Source of the DNA: Annona cherimola
Taxonomy: Eukaryota; Streptophyta; Magnoliopsida; Magnoliales; Annonaceae
DNA: 64,000 nt
NCBI GenBank assembly: GCA_030490835.1
Contig: CM059971.1
Coordinates: 99,328,095-99,392,094, forward strand
Reading direction: 5' to 3'
The position numbers were made by a program, and so were the translations under genes. Under the pieces are notes generated by a model that made no database searches, was not told the DNA's origin, and saw only the letters and a program-made list of their open reading frames with translations. Positions 21,119-34,624 of the stretch are shown piece by piece; position 1 is the stretch's first letter, and each line of letters opens with the position of its first letter.

Positions 21119-22328
21119 TGTTGACACCCCACCTTTGGGCCCAAAAATGGGTAAAATGAAAAAAAAGTCTCAAACCCAAACAAATTCAAGGCAAAAGGAG
21201 GTTCAAGCAAGCTAAGCAGACCCTTCCAAACTCAGCCCACGGAGCGAAGCTCCACCAAGCCTCGAAGCAGACTTTTCAACAACCAGATTCGGTACGCAAA
21301 GAGCGAAGCTCCTACAGGCCACCTCAACGGGCTCCACAAAGCAGCCCACCACCCAAAACAACGGGCTTAGCCAAGCTCTAGCCCACTAAGTTCCAGCCCA
21401 CTATGGAAGGAGCCCGCCAAGCTCAAGCTCATGGACCAAGTCCAACACCTCAAGCGGCCCAAGGCCCATGCTCTCAACTCAAGCTCAAGCCCAAGCCCAT
21501 GCTCTCAACTCAAGCTCAAGTTCAACCACTCAAGAGGCCCAAAGCCCATAATCTCAACCCAAGCTCAAGTCCAACCACTCAAGAGGCCCAAGGCTCATGA
21601 TCCCAACTCAAGTCCAAGCCCATGGACCAAGTCCATGACCCCAAGTGGCCCAAAAGCCCACTCCTACATCTATAAAAGGAGGAGCCCCCCTCTCATGCAA
21701 GGGACTTGAAGAGAGGCATCCCAAAGGGGGAGGACGGGAGTCTGCAGCAACGCCCCGGCATCCCTATTTTTCTCGCTCTACGAGCTCCGCGCTCTCTCTT
21801 CCACGCGCCCCCTTTCCATCTCTCCCATTCTCTTAAATCTTTCATTTTTCCCCTTTTACGCCATGTAAACCGCCTCGGGTTAGCAGATTTCTCCATATTT
21901 GCTTCAACCCGAAGGCCGGAACCCGAGCTCTGTACAACTAGTGCCTTATTTCATCAAACAGGGGCTGATCTCCCTTTAAAGATCAGTGGCGACTCCGTTT
22001 TTCTTTATTTTTGTGTGTGCGTGTTTGAGTCAACGTCCCGGCAAGGCGGGTGCACGTGGGTCCACGGATTCCAGCATAATACGCTACCGTTATGCTGCCG
22101 GATTTGTGACTTGACCCGTGTACGGAAGGCCCCGTCTTAGCCGTTATGCTGCCGAAATCACGAGAAAATACTCATACGCCAACTTTCCTAAAAGATCTGA
22201 AGCCTAATGCGTTTTACCCCATGTGAATGCAGGAAATCTAAGCCCACGTTGCTTTTCAACACGATCCAAATTTCCAAGGCGAGGAAAACCATTCCGAGCC
22301 CATCGTAGCGCTCGCGGCGGGTGCTACA
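21119..22328 (+). repeat. 3' LTR of the TR-GAG element
   Basis: 1210 bp, TGTTGACACC...GGGTGCTACA, with a TATA box at 21671-21678. It is uninterrupted and provides the empty-site reference (GAGCCCCCCTCTC, about 21684) for the nested solo LTR in the 5' copy. It is followed by the TATAC duplication. Confidence 0.95.
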
Positions 22329-22333
22329 TATAC
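22329..22333. repeat. Target site duplication, right copy (tatac)
   Basis: TATAC directly after the 3' LTR, identical to 9469-9473. Confidence 0.9.
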
Positions 22334-23911
22334 ATTTATAAAAAAAATGATAGATATGGACAATATTTTTACCATATTTTCAAATATGACAATGTTTAGA
22401 TAAATTTTTACCAAAATTATATTCCTGGCTAAAACCTAAATTTCTCTCCTCATTTCTCATATAAAAAACGATTTTTACGACTTGTTGTTGTAGCAATGTG
22501 TTTTGATAACGATAACAAAAATGACTTATTTAATTTTTTCTGCTTAAGTTTAAATTTTAACCAAGGGTATTTTCTAAAAACATATGGGGAGGATTATCAT
22601 ATTTGGAAATATGATAAAAGTGTGGTTATAATTTTATAAATGTACAATAATATCTAGAAATAAGGATACAAATTTTGATCATATTTTTTTAAGAACTAAA
22701 TTGTGATCATATTAAAATTAACTCCAATCCAATAAAAGATTGAAGACCAAGCACATAATGCAACGAATATACTATCAAGAAAATTGCAACGAATACGGGC
22801 AGAGAGATAAATGAATCAGGCGCTCAAAAGGGCCACGAATGAAGCCCACATTACTGATACTATGGTCTTTCAGTATCTGATCCAAACAGGATCGTCACCG
22901 CATCCATCTTGGGCCAGCTTGCAGTTGGGTTGAAGAACGTGGAACTTCCAAAAATGATGCACGAAACATTAGGCTTGATTGACTTTAGGAACGTTAATGG
23001 TCATGATTAATCCGTAATCTATTAACTCGTTTAACCGTTTAATTAAATAAACAAATTAAGGTTGAGATTTTATAACCCATTAATCTGTTTAACCTGTTAA
23101 ACTCATTTAACTCATTACAGATTTAATTAAAACAAATGGATTAAGATTAAGATTTTATAACCGGTCAATTTGTTTAACCACTTCAACTTATTTAACTCGT
23201 TTAACTCATTAAAATTTTATTTTATATAAATTTCTTGGTTATTTTTTCTTTCTAAGTCTTTTTCTCGTCACTTAATTTTTATTTTTCTGTTGTTGCCTTA
23301 ATTTCATTTTCCTATTATTACTCTATTTTCATTTCCCACGCTAAAAACATTTTCTTGTCTCTCCTTACCACATTATCATCTACTAAAATATAAACTTTCA
23401 AGTCGTTTGCAATATAATCAGTCAGCAAAATTATTGAATAGATTGTAAATGCATTATAGGTTGAAGTTTTTAGAATTAATTAAAAAATAAATTAAAATGA
23501 GATATTTTAAATAAGTTAGGATTAGAATTATATCCTCCAACCAGGTACGTTAATACCTATGACTTCGGAGCCGGCTTATCAGCAGAACAGCATCCATTGA
23601 ATCTGGACGCCTGGAGATGCAGAGCCGTTCCTTTCTCTCTAACCCTTTTCCAGCAGCAGCCCTCCGGATGCGCGTGATGCGCGTGATGAATTAGTGAGTG
23701 AGTCAGATGGGCTGGATCTTGTCCGTAGCAGAATGAAAATAATGTAATTCGGCGTATCAGCGACAACTATCAGCGGCGTATCGGTTCAGCACAAGTACCA
23801 ACTCCGCGTACAATCCACTCACTGCCGCGTAGAAGAAAAGGTGAGAATCAAGAGCGGGCAATTGTCGGCTCCAATTCCTTGAGCTGTAGTTGCCATCGAT
23901 AAAGACTTGGA
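22334..23911. other. Intergenic DNA and promoter region of the aminotransferase gene
   Basis: No gene is recognised. About 22985-23215 contains degenerate direct repeats of TTTAACTCGTTTAACTCATT-type sequence. The last few hundred bases before 23912 should hold the promoter and 5' UTR of the downstream gene; no clear TATA box was identified. Confidence 0.55.
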
Positions 23912-26900
23912 ATGCCACATTCATTGAATCCGAGACCCGCGACGCTTCTTCAAGGCCTCGCCAAGCGCTCTCTGCCCTCACCTAGTCCTCGCATGGCTGC
24001 GCCCCTTTCCACCGTTTCCACTGACAAAGCAGCTCCCGATGGGACTGCCCAAAAGGTTGCGCTGCCTTTGCAGGTATGCAATACGAACCATTGGGAGGTG
24101 ATTTCTCTGGTGGTCGTTGATGGATTGATTGCTTATTTGTTGGGAGTAGGGTTTACGAGTGGGAAAGGGACCGTTGATCGGTTTTGGTCTCTTGGGGCGG
24201 TGGCCGGTGTCGTTTCCCTCGAAAGGGGCTTTTTGGAGGCTGTTAGTGCGCATTTGGTTGTGATTACTTGTTCAGAAAGATAGTGGAAATGACCAAAGCG
24301 AGATGCTTTCAGATGGCGCTGCCATTAGGGTGTGAATGAGTTGGAACTACAAGCAGTTGCAATGGAATTACAGCGAATAAGTTGCTTCAGATAGTTGAAC
24401 TAAGTTGTTCCATGCATGTGCTCCATCACTCATGTAGTCTGATGAGGACTTCTCTGTCTTGTAGCTGATCAATGTTTCCTTGTATCGCTTTTCTAAGCTT
24501 AGTTACTTGATCCTTCTGAGCTGGAACTGCTTCCATTGAATTGGGACTCTGCATCCAAAATCAGTCAATGTTCCATGACTCCTGCTGACTCTTCACAAAC
24601 ACTCCTTGTGACTGACAAGTAATTTCCGCTGTCCCTTGTCAGTTGTCTCGTGCTGGTTGACATGGTCCTTCTTAGTAGCTGCTGCTCCTGCTTTGTGCTT
24701 TTGATATGCTTCCCTGCTTCCAAAACAACATTTTATGTGCATTGCACCTCATGTTGTGCAAGTGTGTTTCCAAACCATCACTTGGGACTAGTTGTTAAAG
24801 ACATTGGATTGCACGGATACAAGATGGTTATTGCATTGGAAATTTCATGTTTCCAAACTTGGTTGCCTTTTTTTCTTGGAACAGGCGGAATGAAATGCCT
24901 CTATAATTACTAGTTTACTGCAGTTACTATTTGGTAAAGGAATCTTAGCATGGACTTCAAGTTTCACGGCTAAAATAGACCTAAAACATCGGAGTACCAA
25001 TCCAAGGACCCTATTTAGCACTATGATACATGCATGCATACTTAAACGATGGTATATTTCCCATTATTATTTCCATCGTCTTGCAAAGTAGTATGCGCAA
25101 TGTTTCTTTTTATGCTCATCTGGCAGTTTGCTTGAGAAAGTTCGGCCCCCCTTATCTTGGTTAGTTTCACAAGTTATGCCAAGTACCATATTGGCAAGTG
25201 CTGGAAAAGATGTTGGCTTGTGCATGGCTGTGGGAACTCAAACAGTGACTTGCTATTTTGGGGATGAACTGGCCCTTGTGGCGTATAGGATTAGACTTTA
25301 GTGCCAACCTAGGGCTCTGTGGTGTGCGGCAGGGAGCAGACTTCTCCATTTTCCTAGGGCCATTATGGGGACATCGTTTTGTAGCCTGAGCATCCCTTTG
25401 GGAGTCCTGGGAATTGGATGGGGGGAGATTGCCAAAATCCCGTTAAATGCCAAATCTGGTTGCCAGGTCAGTGAACCAGTATTGTCTGAGACCGTTCACT
25501 GGTCCATGTGATAGTTATCTGCATGAATATTAGAACTAGTTATTTGTATGATTCTGCTCAGCTGCATTGATTTTGCTATACCATGTGCGCAATAGACAAA
25601 ACAGATTTTGCTACACTTTGCTACAGTGATGTAGTATTGCTGCTGCTTTTTGAAGCCATTGATCATTTCAGTCCATGCTGTGATGGTATATATTGCCTCA
25701 AATTTATTTATCTTAATTTATTTCTATCACTTTCAATTGGCAACACCTTTTTACGAGGTATAAATAAATGATGGCAAAAGTATGGTTTCTCTTGACACTC
25801 ATGGGTTGTCTAACTTGTCATTCTGTCTAAACTTGGAGATTTTCTTTGCAACTGTTTCCAAAAGGTCAAGCTAGAAAAACTGCAGTTGTAGGCTAAATTT
25901 TTTCCTATTGGCTAAGTGGTGATGTTGTTGTTGTTGCAGCAGCACTATTAGTAGTAGTTACAGATTTCATGGAGCAACTAATCTACTCGTTATGCTTTTG
26001 GGCTTCCACTCAACCAAATACGTTTCCTCTTTGCTACTTTGATTGGTTAAACATCGAAACGTTCTTGCCTTTCAAGTGCATTGAAGCACACATATGGAAG
26101 TGAAAAAGCCTTCCTCCCTGTATTTCATTATTGCTATGGGTGAAGCTAACCAGTCAAAAACTGTTTCCACTATGTTTTTATTGGAAAGTTTTCTCCGAGC
26201 CCTGCATGATGTTGGATGGCCTCTAGGTCTGTCAGTCCTTAATTTTGGTTTGGATAAAATATGTAACCAAGTTAGAATTTAAATGTATCCATAAAACCAT
26301 CAACAAGCTGAGATTGTATATCCACCGTGGCTTGTATTTGGACCTACAAGTTTTAGAGTTGTTGATCTTTGTAAAATATGTTTTATAATGGGTTCATATA
26401 GAACCCTTTTCTGCATTGAACTTGCAGTTTCACATCTTTAAAAATGAGGTGGAGAATAATTCTTCCAGTTTGCAGGTTGCAAAGCGGTTGGAGAAGTTCA
26501 AGACTACCATCTTTACCCAAATGAGCATGCTCGCAGTCAAGCATGGGGCAATAAATCTTGGTCAAGGATTCCCAAACTTTGATGGTCCTGAATTTGTCAA
26601 AGAAGCTGCTATCCAAGCTGTAAGAGATGGTAAAAACCAGTATGCCCGTGGTTATGGCATCCCCGAACTGAACTGCGCAGTAGCTGAGAGATTCAAGAAA
26701 GACACTGGGTTGGTGGTAGACCCTGAAAAGGAAGTCACAGTAACATCTGGATGCACAGAAGCAATTGCTGCCACAATGTTGGGATTGATAAATCCAGGTG
26801 ATGAGGTGATTTTATTTGCTCCATTTTATGATTCGTACGAAGCTACTTTGTCGATGGCTGGAGCAAAGATCAAATGTATTACCCTTCGACCTCCAGACTT

Positions 26901-27627
26901 TGCAGTACCCCTTGATGAGCTGAGATCTGCAGTTTCAAAGAACACTAGAGCAATACTTATAAACACTCCACACAACCCAACTGGCAAGATGTTCACTAGA
27001 GAGGAACTTGAGGCAATTGCTTCTCTTTGCATCAAGAATGATGTGTTGGCTTTCACAGACGAAGTCTATGATAAGCTGGCATTTGAGGCAGATCATATCT
27101 CCCTGGCCTCACTGCCAGGCATGTACGAGAGGACAGTAACCATGAATTCTCTTGGCAAGACATTCTCGTTGACAGGTTGGAAGATTGGGTGGGCCATTGC
27201 TCCACCACATTTAACATGGGGGGTGAGGCAAGCTCACTCGTTCCTCACCTTTGCCACCTCAACCCCAATGCAGTGGGCAGCTGCAACAGCACTGCGGGCA
27301 CCTGATTCCTATTATGAGGAACTGAAAAGGGATTACATGGCAAAGAAGGCAATTCTTGTGGAGGGACTGAAGGCTGCTGGTTTTGTTGTACATCCATCCA
27401 GTGGCACCTACTTTATTGTGGTTGATCATACTCCATTTGGGTGTGAAAATGACATTGCTTTCTGTGAGTATCTGATCCGAGAGGTGGGTGTTGTTGCAAT
27501 CCCAACCAGCGTGTTCTACCTCAACCCAGAAGAGGGAAAGAATCTAGTGAGGTTCACCTTCTGTAAGGATGAGGAGACTCTTCGGAAGGCCATAGAGAGG
27601 ATGAAGGAAAGGCTTAGGAAACAATGA
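23912..27627 (+). CDS. PLP-dependent class I aminotransferase (KAT/DapC-like)
   Basis: Two exons: 23912-24073 (54 codons, ends CAG before GTATGC) and 26476-27627 (383 codons plus stop, preceded by TTTGCAG). The frame is preserved across the 2.4-kb intron, giving 437 residues. The first ~35 residues (MPHSLNPRPATLLQGLAKRS) look like an organelle transit peptide; Met28 is an alternative start. The rest is a full fold-type I aminotransferase: INLGQGFPNF, NQYARGYG, SGCTEAIAAT, NTPHNPTG, TDEVYDKL, and SLGKTFSLTGWKIGW with the PLP lysine at about 282. It resembles kynurenine/methionine-type aminotransferases and plant proteins annotated as such; the true substrate cannot be read from sequence. Neighbour: a MORN-repeat gene 4.4 kb downstream on the same strand. 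Confidence 0.93.
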
Positions 27628-30600
27628 ATACCTTGTTAGTTATTAGAGCACATGGCAATGACCAAACTTAATTTTAATCATTGAAGTTGGAGAGATCTTA
27701 TGCGACAGCTTAAAAAGCTAGTAGACGTTGTATTTCTGGCTAGAATTTGTGTAGGAATTTGAGGGCTGATGGATGCCATGAAAAGATCCTGCTTGTCAGT
27801 TTCTGCAGCCTCATGAATTTGGTGCTGGCTACCTCCTTATTTTTAACTCTAATTCCTAGGTCTCCTTCTTTTCTATGGATTAATGCTTTAGTTTTGGAAA
27901 ATTGAATGCTGGTAGTCATTTTTAGGTGAAAAAGCACCTGGCTTCATGCGTACTTGTATTTGGGCGATATATGCTGCCGTGCCGTGCCGTGCAGAAATTA
28001 TCTCCATGGAGGGATAATTAGACAGACGGCGTATTTTTCTCATTTATCAAGGGAAAAGCCTTACCAAATTCTAAGTGCAAAGCTTGTGAGCTTGAGCCCA
28101 AACTAAAACTAATATTTAGGTTTGTGTTTTTGAAACCTAACTGAGGAACCCAATATGCAATTAAGGTTAGGGTTAGGGTCTAAGACAGCCTGCACCCCGT
28201 TTTCCTTATTCATATTTAATATTAAATATATTATATAAAAATAGTATCCGTTTAAATTTTTATAGTTTTATGTTATTTATGTTTAAGTTCGAATCATTTG
28301 TGTCGTATCGAAATTCTGTTACAGGTAAATTATATTTTTTTTTTACGCTTTTGCTTTTGTTTGTATTGTGTACCTTTACATTGGTGAAATTTTCCTCATA
28401 AGGTAAATTTTTTTCTTCCATAAATATATTACACGTTACTATGCTTTCTTAAAATTTAATAGTGTATTATGATTTTTTATCACACGTTTTATTGGTTATT
28501 ATATTCACATGAAATTTTAAACATATCACTTTTAAACTTAACCATTCTTCCGCACGTTAAGTCAAACATTTTGGAAGAAGCGTGCAACTAGCCTTGTAGA
28601 AATTAGGATGCATGTTTAATTAATTTCTAAAAAATATTTAAGTAGCTTGCATCTAAATACTGCCTCTGGATCCTACGGACTGATCATTTGTACATGGAAA
28701 TGATTTTCTAAGAATGCTTTGATGGGAATTTTAGTGATGAATCATTCGAGTCAGATTTTTTTTTTAAAGTAAAATTCAATTCATTGTTAGGCGCTTGTTG
28801 TTGTAAGTTAACGTTCTTCTCTCAAATGACATAAGTCTGACAACTCGATTCTTTAATAAAATAAGGTGAATAATTTAAACTCACGATATGTAGGCCCCAA
28901 TAGATATAAATTCGTAAAATAGCCAGTGGTTTCTTTAATGTCGTGACGTACGGAGACTGTTGATGAAGGTTCATGACATCAGGGTCCGCATAATTTACCT
29001 TACACAACTTTCGGCTTAAACACCTACTTACCTTATATTTCTATTATTACTGCTACATCCTAATAATTTTTTAATATCTTTCTATATAATTATGCTAATT
29101 ATTTTATTTTCTCTTAACTCAAATGTGACAGGGCGTCAGCAACAACTTATCAACAATATTTTTTTTGTAGCATATTAATATATGTTACAAAATATAATTT
29201 TTTTCTTAATAGAGGCTAATACTCTTGCTCAGTTTCAAACGCCATACTTCTCGCACGTATATATTGTTGTCAACCACATGATCATCCCACAAAATAAGTT
29301 GTCATTCATCTTTTTAGTGGTTCTTAATGCATAATTACATAGTTTTACTTGTTTATAAAAATTTTACAAAATAATCATATAAATTTTAAATATTTGCAAA
29401 GTAAACTCCACCAACAATTTTTACAAAGCACCTCGAGATAAAAAAGTATTGTTAGGTTCTTTACACCTCAAGATAAAAGGTAGTATCAAGTTCTTTGTGA
29501 TGCAAAATTTGTTACAGAGTGAGCTTGCTTGGCTGTTCTTTAGTTGAAAATACAGGCGCACAGTTATTTTGACAATTGGATTAGAAACTTCCAGCAAAAT
29601 ATCAAAATATGCTCACTAACTCCTTTTGTAACAGGGAAAAGGGGGAAATAGCTTCCCCCACTTATTTTTAATTAACGCTATAAATTTAATATAATAAAAA
29701 TATGTGAGAATATTTAGAGCTTATAAAAACAACTAGTAGATATTCACTCAAAAAAATAAAATTTTGTAAAATATAATTTTAGATTCAAAATTATATTGCA
29801 ATATGCGTTGTATTGTATTCATCTTTTCAAGCAAATAGGGATATGTAAAATTTATTTTATTTTGTAAATGTATATAAGAGTTATAAGTTTAAAAAAAGAT
29901 TATAATATATAGCAAAAAATCAATTTGCCCACTTAAGAATACAAATTTAGAAAACGAAATTTTAGTGTAACTAAATGGAATATAAAATTTTATTCTATAA
30001 TTTTACATAAATATAAATTACGAAAGATGGATTTTATAGATAACACAAAATTTTGCTCATTTTCTTATTTTTTTGATTTTATTGGAAGATACTATTGATG
30101 AAGTTGTGTTTATCATGGATGAACCGATGTCCACCGTAAAATCCAAAGGGCAAACACTATCGTTATTTTATTTTTTAAAAAAAAAATTTATACTGACTTT
30201 CACAATTTACTTTTACGGGCCCTTGGAATAAATATTTTTAAAAAAATTATATTAAGCATGATGGGGAACTTGGATTCAATACAAATATCAGACGAATTGC
30301 TGGGAATAAAAAATTAGCGTGCAGATTGAGAATTTCTTATCGGCATCATCACTAGGCAAGATGGCAAGTGGATGGATGCATCGATGTAGCGTCTCATCTG
30401 CAAAAATTTTGTGGTTGAATTTCAGTTGGGCTTGACGGACGGTCGGGACCCCGCTGCCATTGACAAAGAGCCTGGAGAAGAATCTGATCAGCCTCTGCAA
30501 CAACGGAATCAAATCAAAGGACCTTTTTTTCTTTTCTGCCAACGCAACAGAGGAAAGGCCCATGACTTCCTCGCCAACCTAAGAAAAACGAGCAAGTACG

Positions 30601-32047
30601 TTGTGGGTGCTCATACTTCAGTTCAGCCACCCAAAGCCATCACCTTACTCTTTTAGATTGATTTTCGGCCGTCCGATCATCATCAGGCATACTATCTAAC
30701 TTATATTATGTCTGACAGAAAAAGTGGAAAAGAGGGACGTCGGGCATGCTATTGTTATTTTTCTCACCACGCTCCACATGCCGGCCTGCACGGACGAGAA
30801 AGGCCGAATCAGCTTTCCCCGTGCCGACGACCGTATCCGCCCGTCAAACTCGGGGCTGAAATTCCAATCCAACGGGCCAAAATTTTGTTCACGCCATCCA
30901 TCCGTCCAAGGAGGAGGGCGACTCCTCCAAGGGAAGGAGGGAGAGACCATTCTTAAAAATCATGTTCAATGATACACCGGCGCCGTTCTTAGTAAAAATA
31001 GAAAAAAAAAATTGATACACCGGCGCCTCAATATTCCATAAATACTGCCATGGATGCGATGCAAATCAAGTCGACTTACGTTGCCCGAAATCACTACTAC
31101 AATAATTGCATCACCCACCATTTTAATTGATACCGAGCTAGATTAGAAATGGTAAAAATTCCTTTCGAGTTTATTTATTGGACTTTCGGAAAGCGTTTTT
31201 TGGGTAATAGATATATGAGATTATTATGATTTTGTATGGAGCTTACGGCGTGCAGCGTACCAACCGTCCTTCGCTGCCTGAGCATCAACGGACGATTTTC
31301 GTGAGTTCATCCGCCTGCGAAAATCAGCCGCTGCACGACTACTCTCGTACGTAAGCCCGCATAATTGATAGAAACATCCAAACCGTCCATCAGAAACGGA
31401 GCGCGATACATAAAATTCATGACAAAGGAAATAAAATTACAAATATGAATAATCTTCCTTATCTAACGGTTGGATCGTATGGAGTAACGGATGGAATAAT
31501 TTTGAATTATTTCAGAGAACCGTCATTAGTTTGATATTTCAGACGACTGCCTAGCTGGCCTATCTGGAGGGGCGTGTTCGAGGGACTGGGCCCGCACATC
31601 ACGCTGCAGGCTACACCCGCTACTTAAAAAACAATAATAATAATAAAATCTCCTTTTTTATTTTTTTGGAAAAAGGAGAAATTGGAGGTGCAAGCGCTGT
31701 TTTTGGCCGTCCGATATTCAATCAACGGCTGCAGTTGAAAACATCGGTCTGTTGGGAGGCTTGCTCGTTTCCCATTCGGCGACGATAAAGCCAGGCCCTG
31801 CCGAGCTCGTCCTCTCCCCCCAGAAAACGGTTTCCAAGTCCTCTTCATCTCTTCTTCCGCTCCTACTGCTATCCGTCTGGCGCCACGTGATAACCTGCGC
31901 GATTGTGCATCCCCCTCGCTAATTTGAGCCGCCGAGAGATGTCTATCCCGACCCCTCCTCGCACCGTCTGTCGGGTGAGAATCTCCCGTTACAGGAAATC
32001 CAATAGGATTTAGGAAGGGGGAGGAGGGAAAAGGTGGGCGGGTGGCC
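27628..32047. other. 3' UTR and intergenic DNA
   Basis: After the stop, about 0.3 kb is likely 3' UTR. The rest is AT-rich with no recognised gene. Minor items: GTGCCGTGCCGTGCCGTGC near 27978 and two TTAGGG units near 28163. The last ~400 bases are the promoter/5' UTR side of the MORN gene, with CT-rich sequence. Confidence 0.55.
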
Positions 32048-34624
32048 ATGGAATTGCAGAAGAGCCAGACCAAGCTGACTAGAACACCATCTTCCCTGCT
32101 CCGTTCTCCGAGCATCCGATCCTCCATCCACAGCCTCTCCGCCGTAGAGGAGGAGGAGTCCCAGAACAAGACTCACAAGCCCGTTTCTGGAAACAGTGCC
32201 CCTAATCGCTTCTCCTCACTAGCTGGGCTCGCGATTTTCTTCCTCACTCTGCTCATCCTCTTCATCTTCTTTCTCAGAGAGGAAATTCCGGTTCTTGGTA
32301 GCTTCTTGATTGCTCCCGTGGCTGTCACTGCCGCCGCCTTCGTGGCCCGAAAGGGCTCGGTGGTGCGGAGAATCACGTTGGTGTCCTCGTCTGTTTTCAG
32401 GCATTTCTGGGAAGAGCGGAGCCGAAAATTGCGGCTCCGGAAGGGCGAATCCGTCGAATGGTTCATCGGCGGCGGCGGGGAGAATTCGATTGCGAAGAAA
32501 GACCGGAAGAAGACTATACGAGAAGGGGTTGAATATTACAGCAATGGAGATTGCTACGAAGGGGAATTTCATAAGGGAAGGAGCAACGGAAGTGGGGTTT
32601 ATAACTATTATGCGAATGGGAGGTATGAAGGCGATTGGGTAGACGGGAGGTACGATGGATATGGGATTGAAAGTTGGGCAAGGGGGAGCCGATACCGCGG
32701 CCAGTATCGGCAGGGTTTGAGGCATGGGCTTGGGCTGTATCGGTTTTACACCGGCGATAGCTATGCCGGTGAGTGGGTTAATGGGCAGAGTCATGGGATC
32801 GGAATTCAGAAGTGTTCGGATGGTAGCTGTTATGTTGGGGAATTCAAGTGCGGTGTCAAGCACGGATTGGGTTGTTACCATTTCAGGTAACTTCTATGCA
32901 ATTCTTCAATTTTTTTATTTTCATTTCAAAGCCTTCTTTTGATTTTTTTTTTTTATTACAAAGTGTTATTTTGATGTGTTTGCTTCTTTTGTGTGCGATT
33001 TATTATCTGCTTTGATTATCTGATTGGATTATGAGCTTTACCCGGTGATTGTTGTCTTTGTTTTACTTTCTTGGTGATGCTGTTGATTTGGATGTTCATG
33101 AATGTTGACTCTTATCATTTTCTTGGAGGATACAGATGGATCAGACTGAGAGTACCAAATTAGCTTATGAGGGATCTGGTTCTTGAAAATGTTCTGGACT
33201 TCCAGTTTTATGGGGGAGTCTGAGCTTCTTTGAGTGAGAATGCAGTGTCATTTTCTTCATTAATCTGATTGATGGAAGGTCTAAAAATTAGCTCCCAAAC
33301 TTTTTAGATTACCATTATGAAGCAGATGCTCGATTTTGGAGAGTATACCTGTATGGAACCATTTTTGCAAATTTGGACAGTTTGCAGCAAATCTCAACTA
33401 TGGAACAGTGAAATTCTGTTTCTGTATTGGTTGTTGCTTGCTTTCTTGGAAACCCAATTTTTATGGAGTAGTAGGAATATTTTCTATGCCATGGAGTGTA
33501 CTTTGTTCTCACATATGCTAAATTGCTGTAATAGAAGATATATGGGTTTCAGCTATCCCTTCAAATTGAATGCTCTAGAATTTCACTTTGCTTTCTATTG
33601 TTTGGAGACGAAACTAAATGGATCATTCTGGATTTGGAAATTTGGTCACATACTAGACTTTAGGCTGATTTCTATTTTAATGGGGGAGATTAAGTAGTTT
33701 ATTTATGTTGGATCATTAATGTTTGGCTTCTGGCGACTAAACTCAGTGTGTCAATCTTGAAATCTAAATTTCGTAATTGAGAGCGAGTCAAGATGGTCAT
33801 AGGCTTCAGGTTGAATTTTCTATATACTCTTTTAGTGGTAGAGATAAGAATGTTTATTTGTTTTTGGATCATCAACAATTTGGTTTCTTCCACATGATTT
33901 CTTTAATTTCGAATGCTTACTGTTGTATATGATATTTTGGACCTTCATAATGATTGATATTTCTTAAAGAGTTCATCAATCTATCTTCTCCTGAACCTGG
34001 CTTGATTGAAGTAAACAACATCGTGCTTCTAGAGACTAATCTTCAGCTTGTACTTGGTGAAGTTTCAGCATTGAAATTCTAAAGGAAATTCCCATTTATA
34101 TCTTGAAAAGAATACTTATTGGAAAATTGCCTTGCTATAGGAATGGTGATAGGTATGCTGGAGAATATTTCGGAGACAAGATCCATGGTTTTGGGGTCTA
34201 CCACTTTGCAAATGGTCACTGTTATGAAGGATCATGGCATGAAGGCCGAAAGCAGGGATTCGGAATGTATGCATTTCATAACGGTGACGCCAGATGTGGA
34301 GAGTGGGACTGTGGATCACTAAAGAACCCCCAACCACCATCAACAGATGCTGTTGTGAGAGCATTTCAGGTACATATCTCACTCTAGCTTGAAGTGTATT
34401 TGCATATGATTCCTCTGTAGCTGAATACAAGACCGTAACACTTATATTGTAATATCCAGTCAGCTAGAAAGGCAGCAGACAATGCTCTTCGACTTCCCCG
34501 TCCAGACGAGCGAGTGAACAAGGTGGTATTAGCGGCGAACAGGGCTGCCACTGCAGCCAGAGTTGCAGCCGTCAAGGCAGTCCAAAATAGGATAGATGGG
34601 AAGTTTTGTGAACCTGATGTCTAA
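32048..34624 (+). CDS. MORN-repeat membrane protein (annotated SET7/9-like in plants)
   Basis: Three exons: 32048-32886, 34141-34369 and 34460-34624, all with GT/AG introns (CAG|GTAACT, TAG|GAATGG, CAG|GTACAT, CAG|TCAGCT). The product is 410 residues. ATG 32048 was chosen; the GTG six bases upstream is not a plant start. Residues 1-57 are Ser-rich. Two hydrophobic spans follow (about 59-77 and 83-101), then a basic linker and about eight MORN repeats (about 163-340; YEGEFHKGRSNGSGVYNY, YEGDWVDGRYDGYGIE, YAGEYFGDKIHGFGVYHF). The C-terminus is Ala-rich and helical. MORN repeats bind membranes or phospholipids; similar plant proteins are labelled SET7/9 family, but no SET domain is present, so methyltransferase activity is not expected. 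Likely membrane-anchored, function unknown. Confidence 0.92.

Larger units (their letters stand above)
9474..22328 (+). mobile_element. Non-autonomous LTR retrotransposon coding only Gag (TR-GAG type)
   Basis: A complete element bounded by TG...CA LTRs and 5-bp TATAC duplications. The 5' LTR is 9474-17070 but is split by a nested solo LTR at 10045-16425. The 3' LTR is 21119-22328 (1210 bp). A primer-binding site follows the 5' LTR (17074), one gag frame lies at 18532-20604, and a polypurine tract (21106-21116) abuts the 3' LTR. No protease, reverse transcriptase or integrase is present, so it must be moved by a partner in trans. By eye the LTR pair differ by roughly a dozen or more changes over 1.2 kb, so this insertion is older than the giant element at 44698. 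About half of its span is the younger nested LTR. Confidence 0.93.

Noticed and set aside
20894..21215. Lys/Glu/Arg-rich frames after gag
   Set aside because: They come from an A/G-rich low-complexity tract next to the polypurine tract.
28163..28178. TTAGGG repeats as a possible interstitial telomere
   Set aside because: Only two units of the six-base form are present, and plant telomeres are usually TTTAGGG.
30288..30656. Short frames on both strands (30563-30288 and 30411-30656)
   Set aside because: No recognisable domain, splice structure or homologue could be named; base composition alone is not enough.
32042..32047. GTG at 32042 as start of the MORN protein
   Set aside because: Plant nuclear genes start at ATG; ATG 32048 lies in a good context (GGCCATGG).
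31624..32169. Minus-strand frame of 181 codons over the start of the MORN gene
   Set aside because: It overlaps the promoter, 5' UTR and first exon of a clear gene on the other strand and shows no domain.
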